Counted from the first letter of the stretch, positions 52,942 to 63,335 are shown. The stretch: DNA of 64,000 nt from Alphaproteobacteria bacterium (GCA_020049895.1 JAGVLE010000024.1:1-64000), one strand, 5' to 3'. The notes: generated by a model from the letters alone, not told the origin. Numbers and translations: made by a program.

Positions 52942-53439
52942 TTACTCTGTTTCTTGTACCTGAACCCGTTGAGGGATTCCTTTCTTTTGAAGTTCTTTTA
53001 CCTCTTCTGTAGGATTAATAGCGTCTCCTGCGGGGCGATTGACGCCTACCATTTCAAGAATTGGAATCTTCTTTTTATTTTCTTCTATTTCAGCAATCTC
53101 ATCGATTTCTTTTCTGATGGTTGCTTTGCTTTTATCGGTGCCTCCCAGTTTAAGGAGTTCCTTCTGTCCAGGCGTTTTGTGGCCCGAGCTTGTTCCAAAG
53201 ACTTTCTTATGCTGTTGTTTCCTTGCGCTTACTTCTTTTGGACTAGGGACACCTGGCTGAGGAAGGGGGAGCTTATTAAAATCTGGAGGCATATCAAGGG
53301 GTTGAGAATTTGGGAGAACAGAAAATTCATCGGGTGGGTCCCTCTCTACTCCAAATGTAGATTTCATTGATTGGCACCCTTGTAACAAGAGGCACCCTGC
53401 TAAAAGGCTAATATTTATTAGATGAATGGGCTGAATCAT
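52942..53439 (-). CDS. bamF: BamF-type lipoprotein (DUF3035)
   Basis: Alphaproteobacterial subunit of the outer-membrane BAM complex. 165 aa with lipobox LLQGC (residue 22) and the DUF3035 signature ERDPPDEFSVLPNSQPLDMP with PDFNKLP and LPLPQPGVP. The rest is charged and coil-like. It follows lspA with a 32-base overlap, the usual alphaproteobacterial context. Confidence 0.85.
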   Translation of the reverse strand: MIQPIHLINISLLAGCLLLQGCQSMKSTFGVERDPPDEFSVLPNSQPLDMPPDFNKLPLPQPGVPSPKEVSARKQQHKKVFGTSSGHKTPGQKELLKLGGTDKSKATIRKEIDEIAEIEENKKKIPILEMVGVNRPAGDAINPTEEVKELQKKGIPQRVQVQETE

Positions 53440-53941
53440 TTTTATTCCTCATATAACTTTCTAACAATAAAAGAACGGCTCCTACACTAATGGCGCTATC
53501 TGCCACATTAAAGGCAGGAAAATGATATCCAAAAATGTAAAGATGCACATAAATAAAATCAAGAACGGCGCCGAATCTCAGACGGTCAATGATATTTCCT
53601 ATGGCTCCCCCAATGATTAAGCTGAGACAGACCAGTAAGAATTTATCTGTTGTGCGCCATAGCCAGGTTCCTAGGCTTATAGAAATCGTTAAAGCAAGGA
53701 CCGTAAGAGCAATCACTCCTCCTAAAGAATGAGCTTTAAAAAGACCAAATCCAACCCCTGGGTTCCATGTGAGAATAATATCGAGGAAAGGGAGTAAAGG
53801 AAGAACTGTCGGTGGATTCATAATATCATAAAGAATCCACGCTTTTGAAGCCTGATCGATGGCAATCACGAGGAAAGTAATCAAACAAGCCCAGAGAAGG
53901 CGGCAAAGGGGTTGAGAGAGGGCGTGTTCTTTATGAGCCAT
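53408..53941 (-). CDS. lspA: lipoprotein signal peptidase
   Basis: Cleaves prolipoprotein signal peptides. 177 aa, four TM helices; catalytic Asp pair in GGAIGNIIDRLRFGAVLDF and FNVADSAISVGA. It overlaps ileS by 11 bases. Several lipoprotein candidates in this window (25455, 43552, 52942) would be its substrates. Confidence 0.96.
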   Translation of the reverse strand: MAHKEHALSQPLCRLLWACLITFLVIAIDQASKAWILYDIMNPPTVLPLLPFLDIILTWNPGVGFGLFKAHSLGGVIALTVLALTISISLGTWLWRTTDKFLLVCLSLIIGGAIGNIIDRLRFGAVLDFIYVHLYIFGYHFPAFNVADSAISVGAVLLLLESYMRNKNDSAHSSNKY

Positions 53942-56723
53942 GGGATCCTACTACGTCTGCACAGCGATAACATAATCCTTTCACGCTCGGAAGAGTTTTC
54001 CAACAGCGAGCACACTTTTCTCCGGTGGCCAGAGAGACTGTTACGGCGACCCCAGGGATATCTTCAAGGGTGAAAGCACCCGTCGGGGCGACTTCTTCTT
54101 TAAATTCTACTGCTGACGTAATTGAAAGCTCAGCAAGGTCCACGTCTTTAATAAAAGGCGTGAGAGAGGGATCAAGAAAGAGAGTAAGATGGGCTTGAAG
54201 GCTTGAGCCTATAAGTTTTGAGTTGCGTGCAACTTCAATAGCTCCCGTCATCACTTTCCGAATGTTGCGAAGGCCCTCTATTCGCTTTTCTACCTCAGGA
54301 TCATTCCAAAGATAGGGAAGCCTTGGAAAAAGCTCAAGGTGAACGCTTTCTTTCTCGCTTGGATACCGGGTCAGCCAAGCTTCCTCTGCAGTAAAGCAGA
54401 GAACAGGTGCTAGCCATTTCGTGAGGCATTCAAAAACGACATCCATGACGGTCCGGCTAGCCCGTCGCTTTGTGTCCATGGGGTCGTCACAATAAAGAGA
54501 ATCTTTACGAATATCAAAATAAAAGGCAGAGAGATCAACGGCACAGAAAGTATGAAGTTCAGTGTAAAGCGCTTTAAAATCATAAGAAGTTGTAGTCTCG
54601 CGAACCTTTTGATCAAGTTCATACAAGCGATGGAGAACCCATTTTTCAAGGTCAGGCATAGACTCGTAGTTGAGCTTCTCTTCTTCAAAAAAACCTGAAA
54701 GAGCTCCGAGTAAGTATCTGAAAGTATTGCGATATCTGCGATAAATGTCTTGCTGGCGTTTTAAGATTTCAGGACCTACCTTAAGGTCTTCATAAATATC
54801 GCTTCCTACAACCCACAGACGGAGAATATCTGCCCCCATCGTACTGGTGACGGTTTGAGGGGAGACTGCATCTCCTCGGGACTTTGACATCTTGCGCCCA
54901 TCCTCATCCACGATAAAACCATGGGTAATGACTTGCTTATAGGGGGCTTCATTATGGGTGCCACAGCTCACAAGAAGGGAGGATTGGAACCAACCACGGT
55001 GTTGGTCTGATCCTTCTACATAAAGATCTGCGGGCCATTTAAGGTTAGGACGGTTGCGGAGGACAAAGCTCTGCGTACAGCCCGCATCAAACCAAACGTC
55101 CAAGATATCTTGGACTTGCTCATACTCATCAGGAGCATAATCAGGGCCTAAAAAGCGAACAGGATCGGCTGTATACCATACGTTGGATCCCTCCTCTTTC
55201 ACGGCCTGAACAATTCGCTCCATGACTTTATGATCCCTTAGGACGTCACCTGTCTTTTTGTTGACAAACAAAGTCATGGGAGTTCCCCATTCGCGCTGGC
55301 GAGAAAGGCACCAGTCGGGGCGATTTTCGATCATAGAACGGATTCTATTGCGTGAATTTTTAGGGACCCAGGTGACTTTATCAATGGCTTCTAAAGCCTT
55401 TTGTCGTAGACCATTTACTTCAAGGCTAATGAACCATTGGGGGGTGGTGCGGTAAATCAATGGTTTTTTCGAGCGCCATGAATGAGGGTAGCTGTGAACA
55501 ATTTTTCCTTGATAAAGGAGGGCGCCTCTTTCGTTAAGTTTTTGGGCAATATCAGGGCCAACTTTGTACACATGCTTTCCCGCAAATAGAGGAACATGCT
55601 CGTAAAACAAGCCTCCCTCATCAACAGTTTCAGGCACGTCAAGGCCAAAGGCTTTTCCAACGGCAAAGTCTTCTACTCCATGACCTGGAGCTGTGTGGAC
55701 AAGACCTGTGCCGGCCTCTAAGGTGACATGCTCTCCGGGGAGGAGGGGAACGTCAAAGTCGTAGCCTTCTCCATAAAAAGGATGGTGAGCAAGGGTTCCT
55801 TTGAGTTCAGCTCCGCTAAAAGTTGCAAGGACTGTACTTCCCGTAATGTTGAGAACAGATTCAACAGATTTTTGGAGGTCTTTTGCAAGGAGAAGAGTAG
55901 TGCCCACTTTGGCTTGGGACTCTTTTGCGGTTTCGTCAACGCGAACAACCACATACTCTAAATCGGCTCCGTAGGCAATCGCGCGATTTCCAGGCAGGGT
56001 CCAGGGAGTCGTTGTCCAGATGAGTGCATTTGCGCCTTTAAGAATAGGGAGCGGGCTTGTGTGAATAGGAAACTGAACATAAATGGACAAAGATTCATGA
56101 TCATAGTACTCGACCTCGGCCTCAGCTAAGGCTGTCTTTTCGACAACTGACCACATGACAGGTTTAATGCCGCGATAAAGACCCTTGTTCATCAGGAAAA
56201 TGCCAAGTAAACGGATGATCTCAGCTTCTGCTGCAGGGGACATGGTGGTATAAGGGTTGTCCCACTCTGCAAGCATACCCAATCGTTTGAACTCTTCAAT
56301 TTGAATGGCTATCCAGTGTTCCGCAAAGGCTTTACAGTCATTGCGGAACTGGAGCCGAGGCACGTCCTCTTTTTTGACTCCTTTTTCTCGATATTTTTCT
56401 TCAATTTTGGCTTCAATGGGAAGGCCATGGCAATCCCAGCCAGGCACAAACGGGGTTAATTTCCCAAGTTTAAATTGAGATTTATTAATAATATCCTTCA
56501 AAATATGGTTCAAGGCATGACCAAGATGGATTTGACCATTGGCATAAGGGGGACCATCGTGAACAATGAAAAGATCACGGCCTTCTGCTGCCTTTTGGGT
56601 AAGACCATATAAATCAATGTCTTTCCAGCGCTGAAGAATTTCTGGCTCTTTTTGAGCCAGGTCACCCTTCATGGGGAAGTCAGTTTGAGGAAGGAAAATC
56701 GTTGCTTTGTAATCTTTCGTCAT
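53931..56723 (-). CDS. ileS: isoleucyl-tRNA synthetase
   Basis: Class-I synthetase, 930 aa, bacterial type. HIGH motif in PPYANGQIHLGHALNHILKD, KMSKS in GRKMSKSRGDAVSP, CP1 editing domain between (WTTTPWTLPGNRAIAYG), C-terminal zinc finger CARCW...CYRC. Full length and intact. First gene of the ileS-lspA-bamF-ELM1-pyk-hflKC-degP run. Confidence 0.97.
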   Translation of the reverse strand: MTKDYKATIFLPQTDFPMKGDLAQKEPEILQRWKDIDLYGLTQKAAEGRDLFIVHDGPPYANGQIHLGHALNHILKDIINKSQFKLGKLTPFVPGWDCHGLPIEAKIEEKYREKGVKKEDVPRLQFRNDCKAFAEHWIAIQIEEFKRLGMLAEWDNPYTTMSPAAEAEIIRLLGIFLMNKGLYRGIKPVMWSVVEKTALAEAEVEYYDHESLSIYVQFPIHTSPLPILKGANALIWTTTPWTLPGNRAIAYGADLEYVVVRVDETAKESQAKVGTTLLLAKDLQKSVESVLNITGSTVLATFSGAELKGTLAHHPFYGEGYDFDVPLLPGEHVTLEAGTGLVHTAPGHGVEDFAVGKAFGLDVPETVDEGGLFYEHVPLFAGKHVYKVGPDIAQKLNERGALLYQGKIVHSYPHSWRSKKPLIYRTTPQWFISLEVNGLRQKALEAIDKVTWVPKNSRNRIRSMIENRPDWCLSRQREWGTPMTLFVNKKTGDVLRDHKVMERIVQAVKEEGSNVWYTADPVRFLGPDYAPDEYEQVQDILDVWFDAGCTQSFVLRNRPNLKWPADLYVEGSDQHRGWFQSSLLVSCGTHNEAPYKQVITHGFIVDEDGRKMSKSRGDAVSPQTVTSTMGADILRLWVVGSDIYEDLKVGPEILKRQQDIYRRYRNTFRYLLGALSGFFEEEKLNYESMPDLEKWVLHRLYELDQKVRETTTSYDFKALYTELHTFCAVDLSAFYFDIRKDSLYCDDPMDTKRRASRTVMDVVFECLTKWLAPVLCFTAEEAWLTRYPSEKESVHLELFPRLPYLWNDPEVEKRIEGLRNIRKVMTGAIEVARNSKLIGSSLQAHLTLFLDPSLTPFIKDVDLAELSITSAVEFKEEVAPTGAFTLEDIPGVAVTVSLATGEKCARCWKTLPSVKGLCYRCADVVGSHGS

Positions 56724-56797
56724 GACACATCATCTATTAAGTGCTGCAGTGTGCCATGAGCTAGAGGTAACGTCAAATGGACATCTGATTTTAGAGA

Positions 56798-57112
56798 TTA
56801 AAATCTATGTTCTTTCCCGAGATGCATGTGTGAAAATAGTCTTACGCTGGAGGTATCAACATGTTTTTCTGATTCTCGCAAGCTATATTGCTGTTGAAGA
56901 TTAAGCCAGCTCTCGGGGGTTGTATTAAAAGCTTTAGCAAGCTTTAAGGCCATTTCGGGGCTTATTCCAGAATGACCATTGACAAGCATAGAGAGAGTTT
57001 TTCTTGTAACTTGAAGTCCTTTTGCAGTTTCAGAAATTGTTAATTGTAAAGGATCTAAATAAAGTTCCTTGAGTATTTCTCCGGGATGAGGTGGGGAATA
57101 CATTATAGACAT
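56798..57112 (-). CDS. higA: HigA-type antitoxin
   Basis: 104 aa, XRE/HTH DNA-binding antitoxin. PPHPGEILKELYLDPLQLTI then an HTH (SETAKGLQVTRKTLSMLVNG) with NTTPESWLNLQQQYSL, all typical of HigA. It binds and neutralises the toxin and represses the pair. It is second in the operon, 21 bases after higB, the reverse of most toxin-antitoxin pairs but normal for HigBA. The C-terminal ~20 residues extend beyond the family core. Confidence 0.92.
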   Translation of the reverse strand: MSIMYSPPHPGEILKELYLDPLQLTISETAKGLQVTRKTLSMLVNGHSGISPEMALKLAKAFNTTPESWLNLQQQYSLRESEKHVDTSSVRLFSHMHLGKEHRF

Positions 57113-57133
57113 CTTGTTTTTCCTTTTCTTTTC

Positions 57134-57412
57134 TTAATGGTAATCCATGTAATCTACATCATAGGCATGACCTTTTTCGAAGCGAAAAATAAGTCTCCAA
57201 TTGCCGCTTATACTTACAGACCACAGGCTCTTTTTATCTCCTTTGAGGGAATGAAGCCCCGATCCTGGGAAGTCCATATCCCTTATCTCTTCTGCAGCAT
57301 GTAGTTGTGCCAACACAAGGCGTAGGCGCTTTAAGTGACTTTGGTTAAGCTTTGAGGAATCTCCGGTTCCAAAATATACCCTCAATCCCTTATGTTTAAA
57401 GGAGATAATCAT
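57134..57412 (-). CDS. higB: HigB-type mRNA interferase toxin
   Basis: 92 aa, RelE superfamily, cleaves mRNA on the ribosome. MIISFKHKGLRVYFGTGDSS is the HigB start; DMDFPGSGLHSLKGDKKSLW and GNWRLIFRFEKGHAYDVDYMDYH are the conserved core and tail. Both genes are intact, so the system is probably active, which is notable in a genome with gene decay. Confidence 0.93.
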   Translation of the reverse strand: MIISFKHKGLRVYFGTGDSSKLNQSHLKRLRLVLAQLHAAEEIRDMDFPGSGLHSLKGDKKSLWSVSISGNWRLIFRFEKGHAYDVDYMDYH

Positions 57413-57437
57413 TAAAGATACCTATCTTAATATTCTG

Positions 57438-57466
57438 ATTGTACCCTGATACGTATCGGGTGTCAA
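57438..57466 (-). promoter_or_regulatory. higBA promoter with operator in the spacer
   Basis: Minus strand TTGACA (57466-57461), 17-base spacer CCCGATACGTATCAGGG (57460-57444), TACAAT (57443-57438). The spacer is a near-perfect inverted repeat around GATACGTATC. HigA bound there would cover both promoter elements, so autoregulation by occlusion is a strong inference. The -10 ends 26 bases before the higB start. Confidence 0.88.
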
Positions 57467-57531
57467 TACTGTTGTAGCCCGTAAAGAGGGGAGGACTCTA
57501 ACATCCTATTCTTAATAGAAATTATTAAAAC

Positions 57532-59334
57532 CTATTTTCCTGGCTGGGTTGACCACAAGGTATGAATACTTGGCAGGCCAATGGCAGGGTTAAAAGGAGG
57601 GTGGCCGATTGTATTCCAATAGGCTACATAATCCTTTGTCCGATGACCTAACGGGATGATGTAGTGCCCCCAGAGGAGAACACGATCCAACGCGCGAGTT
57701 GCCGCTTCCAGGTCTTCCCGGGTTTTTGCAGTGGCTACAGCTTGACAGAGGGCGTCCACTACGGGGTCCTTTATTCCTGGGTAATTGCGAGTTCCGGGCT
57801 CATCTGCAGCCTTTGAGCTCCAGTAAAAGGCTTGCTCATTACCAGGAGAAAGGGAATGGCCCCACATATGCATAATCATATCAAAATTCATATTAATGCG
57901 GTGGTTTTCATATTGGGCTGCTTCAAGAGTTCTTGCTGTTGCTTGAACGCCGAGGTCCTTAAGGTTTCGCACAAGAGCTAAAGCCGTTTTCTCATTCTCA
58001 GGAACGTTTAAGATGATTTCAAACACAAATGGTTCGCCCGTCTTTTCATTAATTAACTTACCATTTTTGTAAATCCACCCTGCTTCTTTCAAAAGCTTAC
58101 GTGCCATCCGGAGATTTTCGCGATTTCCTTGTGTAAAGCTAGGAACGGCATAGGATTCTTCAAAAACCTCGCGGGGCAACTGGGCTCGGAAGGGTTCCAA
58201 AAGAGCGAGCTCTTTGCCTGTGGGCAGATCTTTAGATCCTAGAGACGTGTTGTCAAAGAAGCTTTGTGTGCGTGTAAGCTGGCCATAAAAGAGGTTCTTA
58301 TTCAGCCAATCATAGTCAAAGGCGTAAAGGAAGGCACGACGCACTTTAGGATCTTTAAAAATCTTCTGGCGGGTATTAAAGACAAACGCTTGCATTCCCA
58401 CTTGATGAGTGTGAGGAACCGCATGACATTTTACAGATCCTTTTTGTTGAGCAGGAAATGTGTATTGGTTGGCCCATTTTCCCATATCTGATTCTTCTCG
58501 GATATGGACATCCCCTGCTTTGAAGGCTTCAAAGGCAACGGCTGCATTCTTGTAGAAATAAAAATGGATAGTATCAAAGTTAAAATACCCACGACTGACA
58601 GGCAAATCAGCTGCCCAATAGGTAGGGTTGCGCTTATAAGAAAGGTAGCGTCCAGGCTCTACCTTATCGATGAGGTAAGGTCCGCTTCCAAGCAAGGGAA
58701 GCATGCCTGTATTTTCAAAATTTTTGCCCTTTAGGTCATGTTCGGCAACAAGCCCCATGATGCCGATAATGGTGGGCATTTCTGTGTCATACTCGCCATC
58801 TATTTTTTTAAAGGTGAATTTGATCTTGTGAGGGCTAAGAACGTCTATTTTTTCTACCTTTTTGTAATACATCTTTGCTGCAGGTGTCCCGTGCTCAAGA
58901 AGCGTATGGTAGGAAAAGGCAACATCTTTAGACGTTATGGGTGTTCCGTCATGCCATTTTGCTTTTGGGTTAATGTTAAAGATAACCCAAGAAGCATTAG
59001 GCGCTACTTCGAGGCTTTTGGCCACAAGCCCATACACACTACAGGGCTCGTCAGGGGATCGCTTGAGGAGGGTTTCAAAATAAATATCACGCATGCCAGG
59101 AGAACAAGTTCCCTTTAAAATAAAGGGATTGAGCGTATCAAACGTGCCCACAATAGCATGCTTCAGGTCTCCCCCTTTGGGAGCCTTCGGGTTTATGGAA
59201 TCAAAGTGAGAAAATTCCACAGGATATTTGAGATCCCCATGCTTGGCATAGCCGTGCTGTTCTTTTGCTTGAAGAGAAGATGTAAAACACCAGACAGCTG
59301 CACACGCAGCTAGCAACCACTGATTTCTTCTCAT
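57532..59334 (-). CDS. periplasmic oligopeptide-binding protein (SBP family 5)
   Basis: Binding protein of an ABC peptide importer. 600 aa, signal peptide to about residue 23 (LLAACAAVWCFTSSLQA). The cluster-C features are present: LKHAIVGTFDTLNPFILKG, WHDGTPITSKDVAFSY, GSGPYLIDKVEPGRYL and the LY/SWD region DMIMHMWGHSLSPG near the end. The long form is like YejA-type binding proteins. No permease or ATPase genes lie next to it, so it must serve a transporter encoded elsewhere. Confidence 0.88.
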   Translation of the reverse strand: MRRNQWLLAACAAVWCFTSSLQAKEQHGYAKHGDLKYPVEFSHFDSINPKAPKGGDLKHAIVGTFDTLNPFILKGTCSPGMRDIYFETLLKRSPDEPCSVYGLVAKSLEVAPNASWVIFNINPKAKWHDGTPITSKDVAFSYHTLLEHGTPAAKMYYKKVEKIDVLSPHKIKFTFKKIDGEYDTEMPTIIGIMGLVAEHDLKGKNFENTGMLPLLGSGPYLIDKVEPGRYLSYKRNPTYWAADLPVSRGYFNFDTIHFYFYKNAAVAFEAFKAGDVHIREESDMGKWANQYTFPAQQKGSVKCHAVPHTHQVGMQAFVFNTRQKIFKDPKVRRAFLYAFDYDWLNKNLFYGQLTRTQSFFDNTSLGSKDLPTGKELALLEPFRAQLPREVFEESYAVPSFTQGNRENLRMARKLLKEAGWIYKNGKLINEKTGEPFVFEIILNVPENEKTALALVRNLKDLGVQATARTLEAAQYENHRINMNFDMIMHMWGHSLSPGNEQAFYWSSKAADEPGTRNYPGIKDPVVDALCQAVATAKTREDLEAATRALDRVLLWGHYIIPLGHRTKDYVAYWNTIGHPPFNPAIGLPSIHTLWSTQPGK

Positions 59335-59355
59335 CTTTACTCCTTTGTCTCTACC

Positions 59356-61434
59356 CTACTTTACGAGCATCGCAAGCAAGAGAAGAGCCACGATGTTGAT
59401 GATTTTAATCATCGGGTTAATGGCAGGACCTGCGGTATCTTTGTAAGGATCACCAACAGTATCACCTGTTACAGCAGCCTTGTGAGCTTCTGAGCCTTTT
59501 CCACCATGGAATCCATCTTCAATGTATTTCTTAGCATTGTCCCAAGCACCTCCACCTGACGTCATGGAAATGGCGACAAAGAGGCCTGTAATGATGGTTC
59601 CGAGCAACATAGCACCCAGAGTTGTAAATGCTTCAGCTTGGCCACTTGTCCACAAGATAACGAAATAAAGGACAGGGGGAGCCAAAACAGGCAAGAGAGA
59701 AGGAAGAATCATCTCTCGAATAGCGGCTTTGGTAAGGATGTCCACAGCTTTGCTATACTCAGGCTTTGCCGTTCCTTCCATAATGCCTTTTATTTCCTTG
59801 AACTGACGGCGGACTTCAACGACTACCTCAGCGCCGGCGCGACCCACTGCCATCATTCCCAAAGCTGCAAAAAGATACGGGAGGAGCCCTCCAATAAAGA
59901 GTCCTACAACCACATACGGATTTTGGAGTTTAAATTGGATATCAAGATCCGGGAAAAAGGTATGCAAATCTTCTGTATAGGCTGCAAAAAGCACCAGGGC
60001 AGCAAGACCTGCGGACCCAATGGCGTATCCCTTTGTCACAGCTTTTGTTGTGTTTCCAACAGCATCCAAAGCATCCGTAACCTTTCTGACAGAAGCGGGA
60101 AGATTCGCCATTTCCGCGATTCCTCCTGCGTTATCTGTGACAGGGCCATAAGCGTCAAGAGCTACAATCATACCTGCCAAGGCTAACATGGTGGTTGCAG
60201 CGATTCCAATGCCGAACAAACCTGCATTCATAAAGGACACAAGGATTCCTCCGCAAATGACAAGAACAGGAAGCGCTGTTGCTTCCATAGAGACAGCTAA
60301 CCCTTGAATAATGTTGGTAGCGTGTCCAGTAAGGGAAGCTTTGGCGACGCTCCGAACAGGGCGATAGCTGGTTGACGTATAGTATTCTGTAATCCAGACA
60401 AGGAGCCCCGTCACAACAAGACCTGTCAGGGCGCTGTAAAGAAGGTTGAGTCCTGTAAAGATTTTGCCTTCAACCATGAGAGGTTGATCCAACCCCACAA
60501 GATGAATTGTCACCCAGACGATAAGTCCAGCAGAGACTAAGGATGTTGCAATCAATCCTTTGTAAAGAGCAGCCATGATATTCTGGCTTTTTCCCAAACG
60601 GACGAAATAAGTTCCAATAACAGAGCCAACGATGCAAACACCCCCAATGGCGAGCGGATACATCATAAGGTGTTCTTGGGTTTCTCCCACAAAGAACAAA
60701 GCTGCCAATTGCATGGTAGCAACAATAGTGACCACATAAGTTTCGAAGAGGTCAGCGGCCATACCAGCGCAGTCTCCTACGTTATCTCCCACGTTGTCTG
60801 CAATAACAGCGGCGTTGCGGGGATCATCTTCAGGAATACCAGCCTCAATTTTGCCAACCAAATCAGCGCCTACATCAGCACCCTTGGTAAAGATACCGCC
60901 ACCAAGACGAGCAAAAATTGAAATAAGGGAGGCTCCAAAACTTAAACAAAGTAAGGCTTCCATGATATGACGGATGGGTTCTCCTGCGTTGCGGAGATAG
61001 ATATAGTATAACGTAACGCCTAAAAGGCCTAACCCGACCACAAGCATTCCTGTGACAGCGCCAGCTTTAAAGGCAATATTCAAAGCAGGAATAAGGCCTT
61101 TACGAGCTGCTTCTGTTGTTCGCACGTTAGCTCGTACGGATACGTTCATCCCAATATACCCTGCGATTCCAGAAAGAAAAGCGCCGGCCACAAACCCAAT
61201 GAGAGCATGCGTTCCTAAAACCCAGCCGAGGAAAGCTGCGACCACAATACCGACGAGTCCAATGGCTGTATATTGACGATTAAGATAAGCGTTAGCCCCT
61301 TCTTGAATAGCCGCTGCAATTTCTTGCATTTTTGGGGTGCCTGTCCCCGCAGCAAACACACTGCGTGCAGCGAAAGCTCCATAAAAGAGGGCTATAAAAG
61401 CGCTGCCAATGAGTAACGTATCAAAAGTTGTCAT
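59356..61434 (-). CDS. hppA: membrane-bound proton-pumping pyrophosphatase, K+-independent
   Basis: Couples pyrophosphate hydrolysis to proton export. 692 aa, about 16 TM helices; substrate-binding [20 protein letters not shown] and [19 protein letters not shown]; late [10 protein letters not shown]. The residue that decides potassium dependence is Lys in [10 protein letters not shown], marking the K+-independent type. It gives a cheap ion gradient, plausible for an energy-limited or intracellular life. Confidence 0.95.
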   Translation of the reverse strand: MTTFDTLLIGSAFIALFYGAFAARSVFAAGTGTPKMQEIAAAIQEGANAYLNRQYTAIGLVGIVVAAFLGWVLGTHALIGFVAGAFLSGIAGYIGMNVSVRANVRTTEAARKGLIPALNIAFKAGAVTGMLVVGLGLLGVTLYYIYLRNAGEPIRHIMEALLCLSFGASLISIFARLGGGIFTKGADVGADLVGKIEAGIPEDDPRNAAVIADNVGDNVGDCAGMAADLFETYVVTIVATMQLAALFFVGETQEHLMMYPLAIGGVCIVGSVIGTYFVRLGKSQNIMAALYKGLIATSLVSAGLIVWVTIHLVGLDQPLMVEGKIFTGLNLLYSALTGLVVTGLLVWITEYYTSTSYRPVRSVAKASLTGHATNIIQGLAVSMEATALPVLVICGGILVSFMNAGLFGIGIAATTMLALAGMIVALDAYGPVTDNAGGIAEMANLPASVRKVTDALDAVGNTTKAVTKGYAIGSAGLAALVLFAAYTEDLHTFFPDLDIQFKLQNPYVVVGLFIGGLLPYLFAALGMMAVGRAGAEVVVEVRRQFKEIKGIMEGTAKPEYSKAVDILTKAAIREMILPSLLPVLAPPVLYFVILWTSGQAEAFTTLGAMLLGTIITGLFVAISMTSGGGAWDNAKKYIEDGFHGGKGSEAHKAAVTGDTVGDPYKDTAGPAINPMIKIINIVALLLLAMLVK

Positions 61435-61483
61435 GGGTTTTTCCTTCTGTTAAATTTTCTAAAACACGATGCCAGAAACTTGC

Positions 61484-62059
61484 CTAATGGGCAATGGGTT
61501 TTGTAAAGGAATCATTCAGTAAGTATTTTTTTACAGTCTGGTAAGCTGTGTTGATTGCTTTTAAGCGTTCTTCTGCGAGCTTATCACCTGCATGCAAATC
61601 AGGATGATGGCATTTAACAAGTTTTTTGTATTGGTTCTTCAGGGTTTCTTGTGTCAAAGGGAAGCTAAGATCAAGGGTAGATAAGGCTTTTTGAATTTCA
61701 GGAGGAAGAGACGGATGGGGCTGCGCGCCTTTCATAAAGGTGTCAAGTCCATCACACCACTGAGTTTTCTCGAGAAGAGTCCGCCAAGATCCAAGAGGCC
61801 AAGAAGGCCTATTCCAGGTCACATCAGAAACTCGGCTGGATTCAATTTCCTCAGAATTCATTCCTCGGTAGAAATCCCAAGACTTATTATAATTCCTGAC
61901 ATGATCTAAGCAGAACCAGTAGTAATCTCTTAAATTATGAGGGGTTTTTGGGGCGCGGAACTCCCCTTTTCCCGCACAGCCCTCTTGTTCGCACGTCCGC
62001 TCAGCGGGAGAAGGCGTATCAAAGAAATCTAATTTAATATCAAGACGTGGTTTTCTCAT
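61484..62059 (-). CDS. J-domain protein, alphaproteobacterial type
   Basis: 191 aa. C-terminal J domain (about 125-180) with LKNQYKKLVKCHHPDLHAGD, the HPD tripeptide that stimulates DnaK. The N-terminal part has a CxxxxC/CxxH-like set (CEQEGCAGKGEFRAP, YYWFCLDHVRNYNKSW) that may bind zinc and is found in other alphaproteobacterial J proteins. Its client is unknown. Confidence 0.88.
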   Translation of the reverse strand: MRKPRLDIKLDFFDTPSPAERTCEQEGCAGKGEFRAPKTPHNLRDYYWFCLDHVRNYNKSWDFYRGMNSEEIESSRVSDVTWNRPSWPLGSWRTLLEKTQWCDGLDTFMKGAQPHPSLPPEIQKALSTLDLSFPLTQETLKNQYKKLVKCHHPDLHAGDKLAEERLKAINTAYQTVKKYLLNDSFTKPIAH

Positions 62060-62114
62060 AGTATACTATACGAGTGAATCCCTTAAAATATCAAGTAAAT
62101 CCTTAAAAAACATC

Positions 62115-63335
62115 TTATTTACCCATCAAAGGTTTATTCTTTGCGGTTCGGTGACGCTCTCTGAGTTCGATATCAATATACTTGTCTGTGGTAGCGCTTG
62201 AGCTGTGCCCCGCATCATCTCGGACATGTTCTCGAGGACGGCGTTTGACGTCGTCTGAAATGCCTGTGTGGCGAAGCCAGTGAACGGTGGCTTCTGCAAG
62301 GGATTCAGCCTCTTCCTCAAAACCTGTTTTCGTGAGCTCCGTAATACTGGCATCAAAACATTCTTGGACAATGCGTCGAATATAGGTTGTGCTTGTAATT
62401 GGCCCTCTTCCTTTAATTTTAGGAAACAAAGGAGAGTGATCTGCGGGGGAGGGGAGGGGAGCTAGCCCCAGATATGTGCGCCAACGCTTCAGTGTTTCCA
62501 GAGTTGTGTTGCTGACGGCGATTTGGCGTTCTTTATTTCCTTTTCCAACAGTCGTAAACCACCAGTTTCCCTCACTATCCCGGTGGAAGTGATTCATCGT
62601 GGGAGTCCAGCGAAGACTGGCGGCTAGTTCGGAAATGCGCAAATACATAGTATAAAAAATAGACATCATGAAAAAGGTGCGTTCATGAGATTCTGGCTCT
62701 TTTTCTGCCAGTTTTTGAGCCGTTTTAATGACATACTGCCACTGCAAGTCGGAAAGCCGTCGAATTTTAGGCCCTCCCTGCTGTTTGCGAATAAATTTGC
62801 TCTTTTGACGAATGAGGGCTACAGGGTTGGTAGGAACAAATTCTTCTTGGACTAAGTAATTAAAGAACGTACTTAAGATTGAAAAGATTTCTTTTGTACT
62901 TCCAAGAGAAAGCTCAAATTCCTTCATGTTAGGACGATTTCCTTTGCGGAAAGAAGCTTTAGAAACCGTCACAACAAACGGGCGCCATTCGGGATTAGGC
63001 ATGCGAGATGTTTGGCCATTAATAAAACGAGGGGCCTTTTTTACCCCTATCCAGTTTGCTGGCGGGTTTTGGCAAAAATGAATAAATGCCTCAATATCTT
63101 CACGTTTTAATTGAGAGAAGAGTCCCTTCTTCTTGTGAACACACCATTGAAGTAGTTTTTCAACTTCGCGTCGGTAGGAATTAAAGGTTCCTTCGCTTCC
63201 AACATAGCTTTTTAAAAAAGCAATACAGACATTAAAGTCTTTGGCTTGTGCGGGGGATAAGGTTTGGGGAGGGGAACAGGTTTTAATATAGTCGAGAGAA
63301 TCAAAGAAGGGGAGAGGAGCCTTGGAGGAATCCAT
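62115..63335 (-). CDS. tyrosine recombinase/integrase
   Basis: 406 aa, XerC/D and phage integrase superfamily. N-terminal SAM-like domain (about 45-180), catalytic domain with Arg in YLRISELAASL, Lys in GKGNKERQIAV, HWLRHTG, AGHSSSATTDKYI with nucleophile Tyr. All five catalytic residues are visible. No phage, transposon or tRNA attachment site lies beside it, so it may be a domesticated chromosomal enzyme or the remnant of an island that continues to the left or right. Confidence 0.92.
   Translation of the reverse strand: MDSSKAPLPFFDSLDYIKTCSPPQTLSPAQAKDFNVCIAFLKSYVGSEGTFNSYRREVEKLLQWCVHKKKGLFSQLKREDIEAFIHFCQNPPANWIGVKKAPRFINGQTSRMPNPEWRPFVVTVSKASFRKGNRPNMKEFELSLGSTKEIFSILSTFFNYLVQEEFVPTNPVALIRQKSKFIRKQQGGPKIRRLSDLQWQYVIKTAQKLAEKEPESHERTFFMMSIFYTMYLRISELAASLRWTPTMNHFHRDSEGNWWFTTVGKGNKERQIAVSNTTLETLKRWRTYLGLAPLPSPADHSPLFPKIKGRGPITSTTYIRRIVQECFDASITELTKTGFEEEAESLAEATVHWLRHTGISDDVKRRPREHVRDDAGHSSSATTDKYIDIELRERHRTAKNKPLMGK

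Noticed and set aside
59638..60186. 182-aa frame antisense to hppA
   Set aside because: Shadow of the pyrophosphatase gene; composition mirrors the opposite strand's TM codons.
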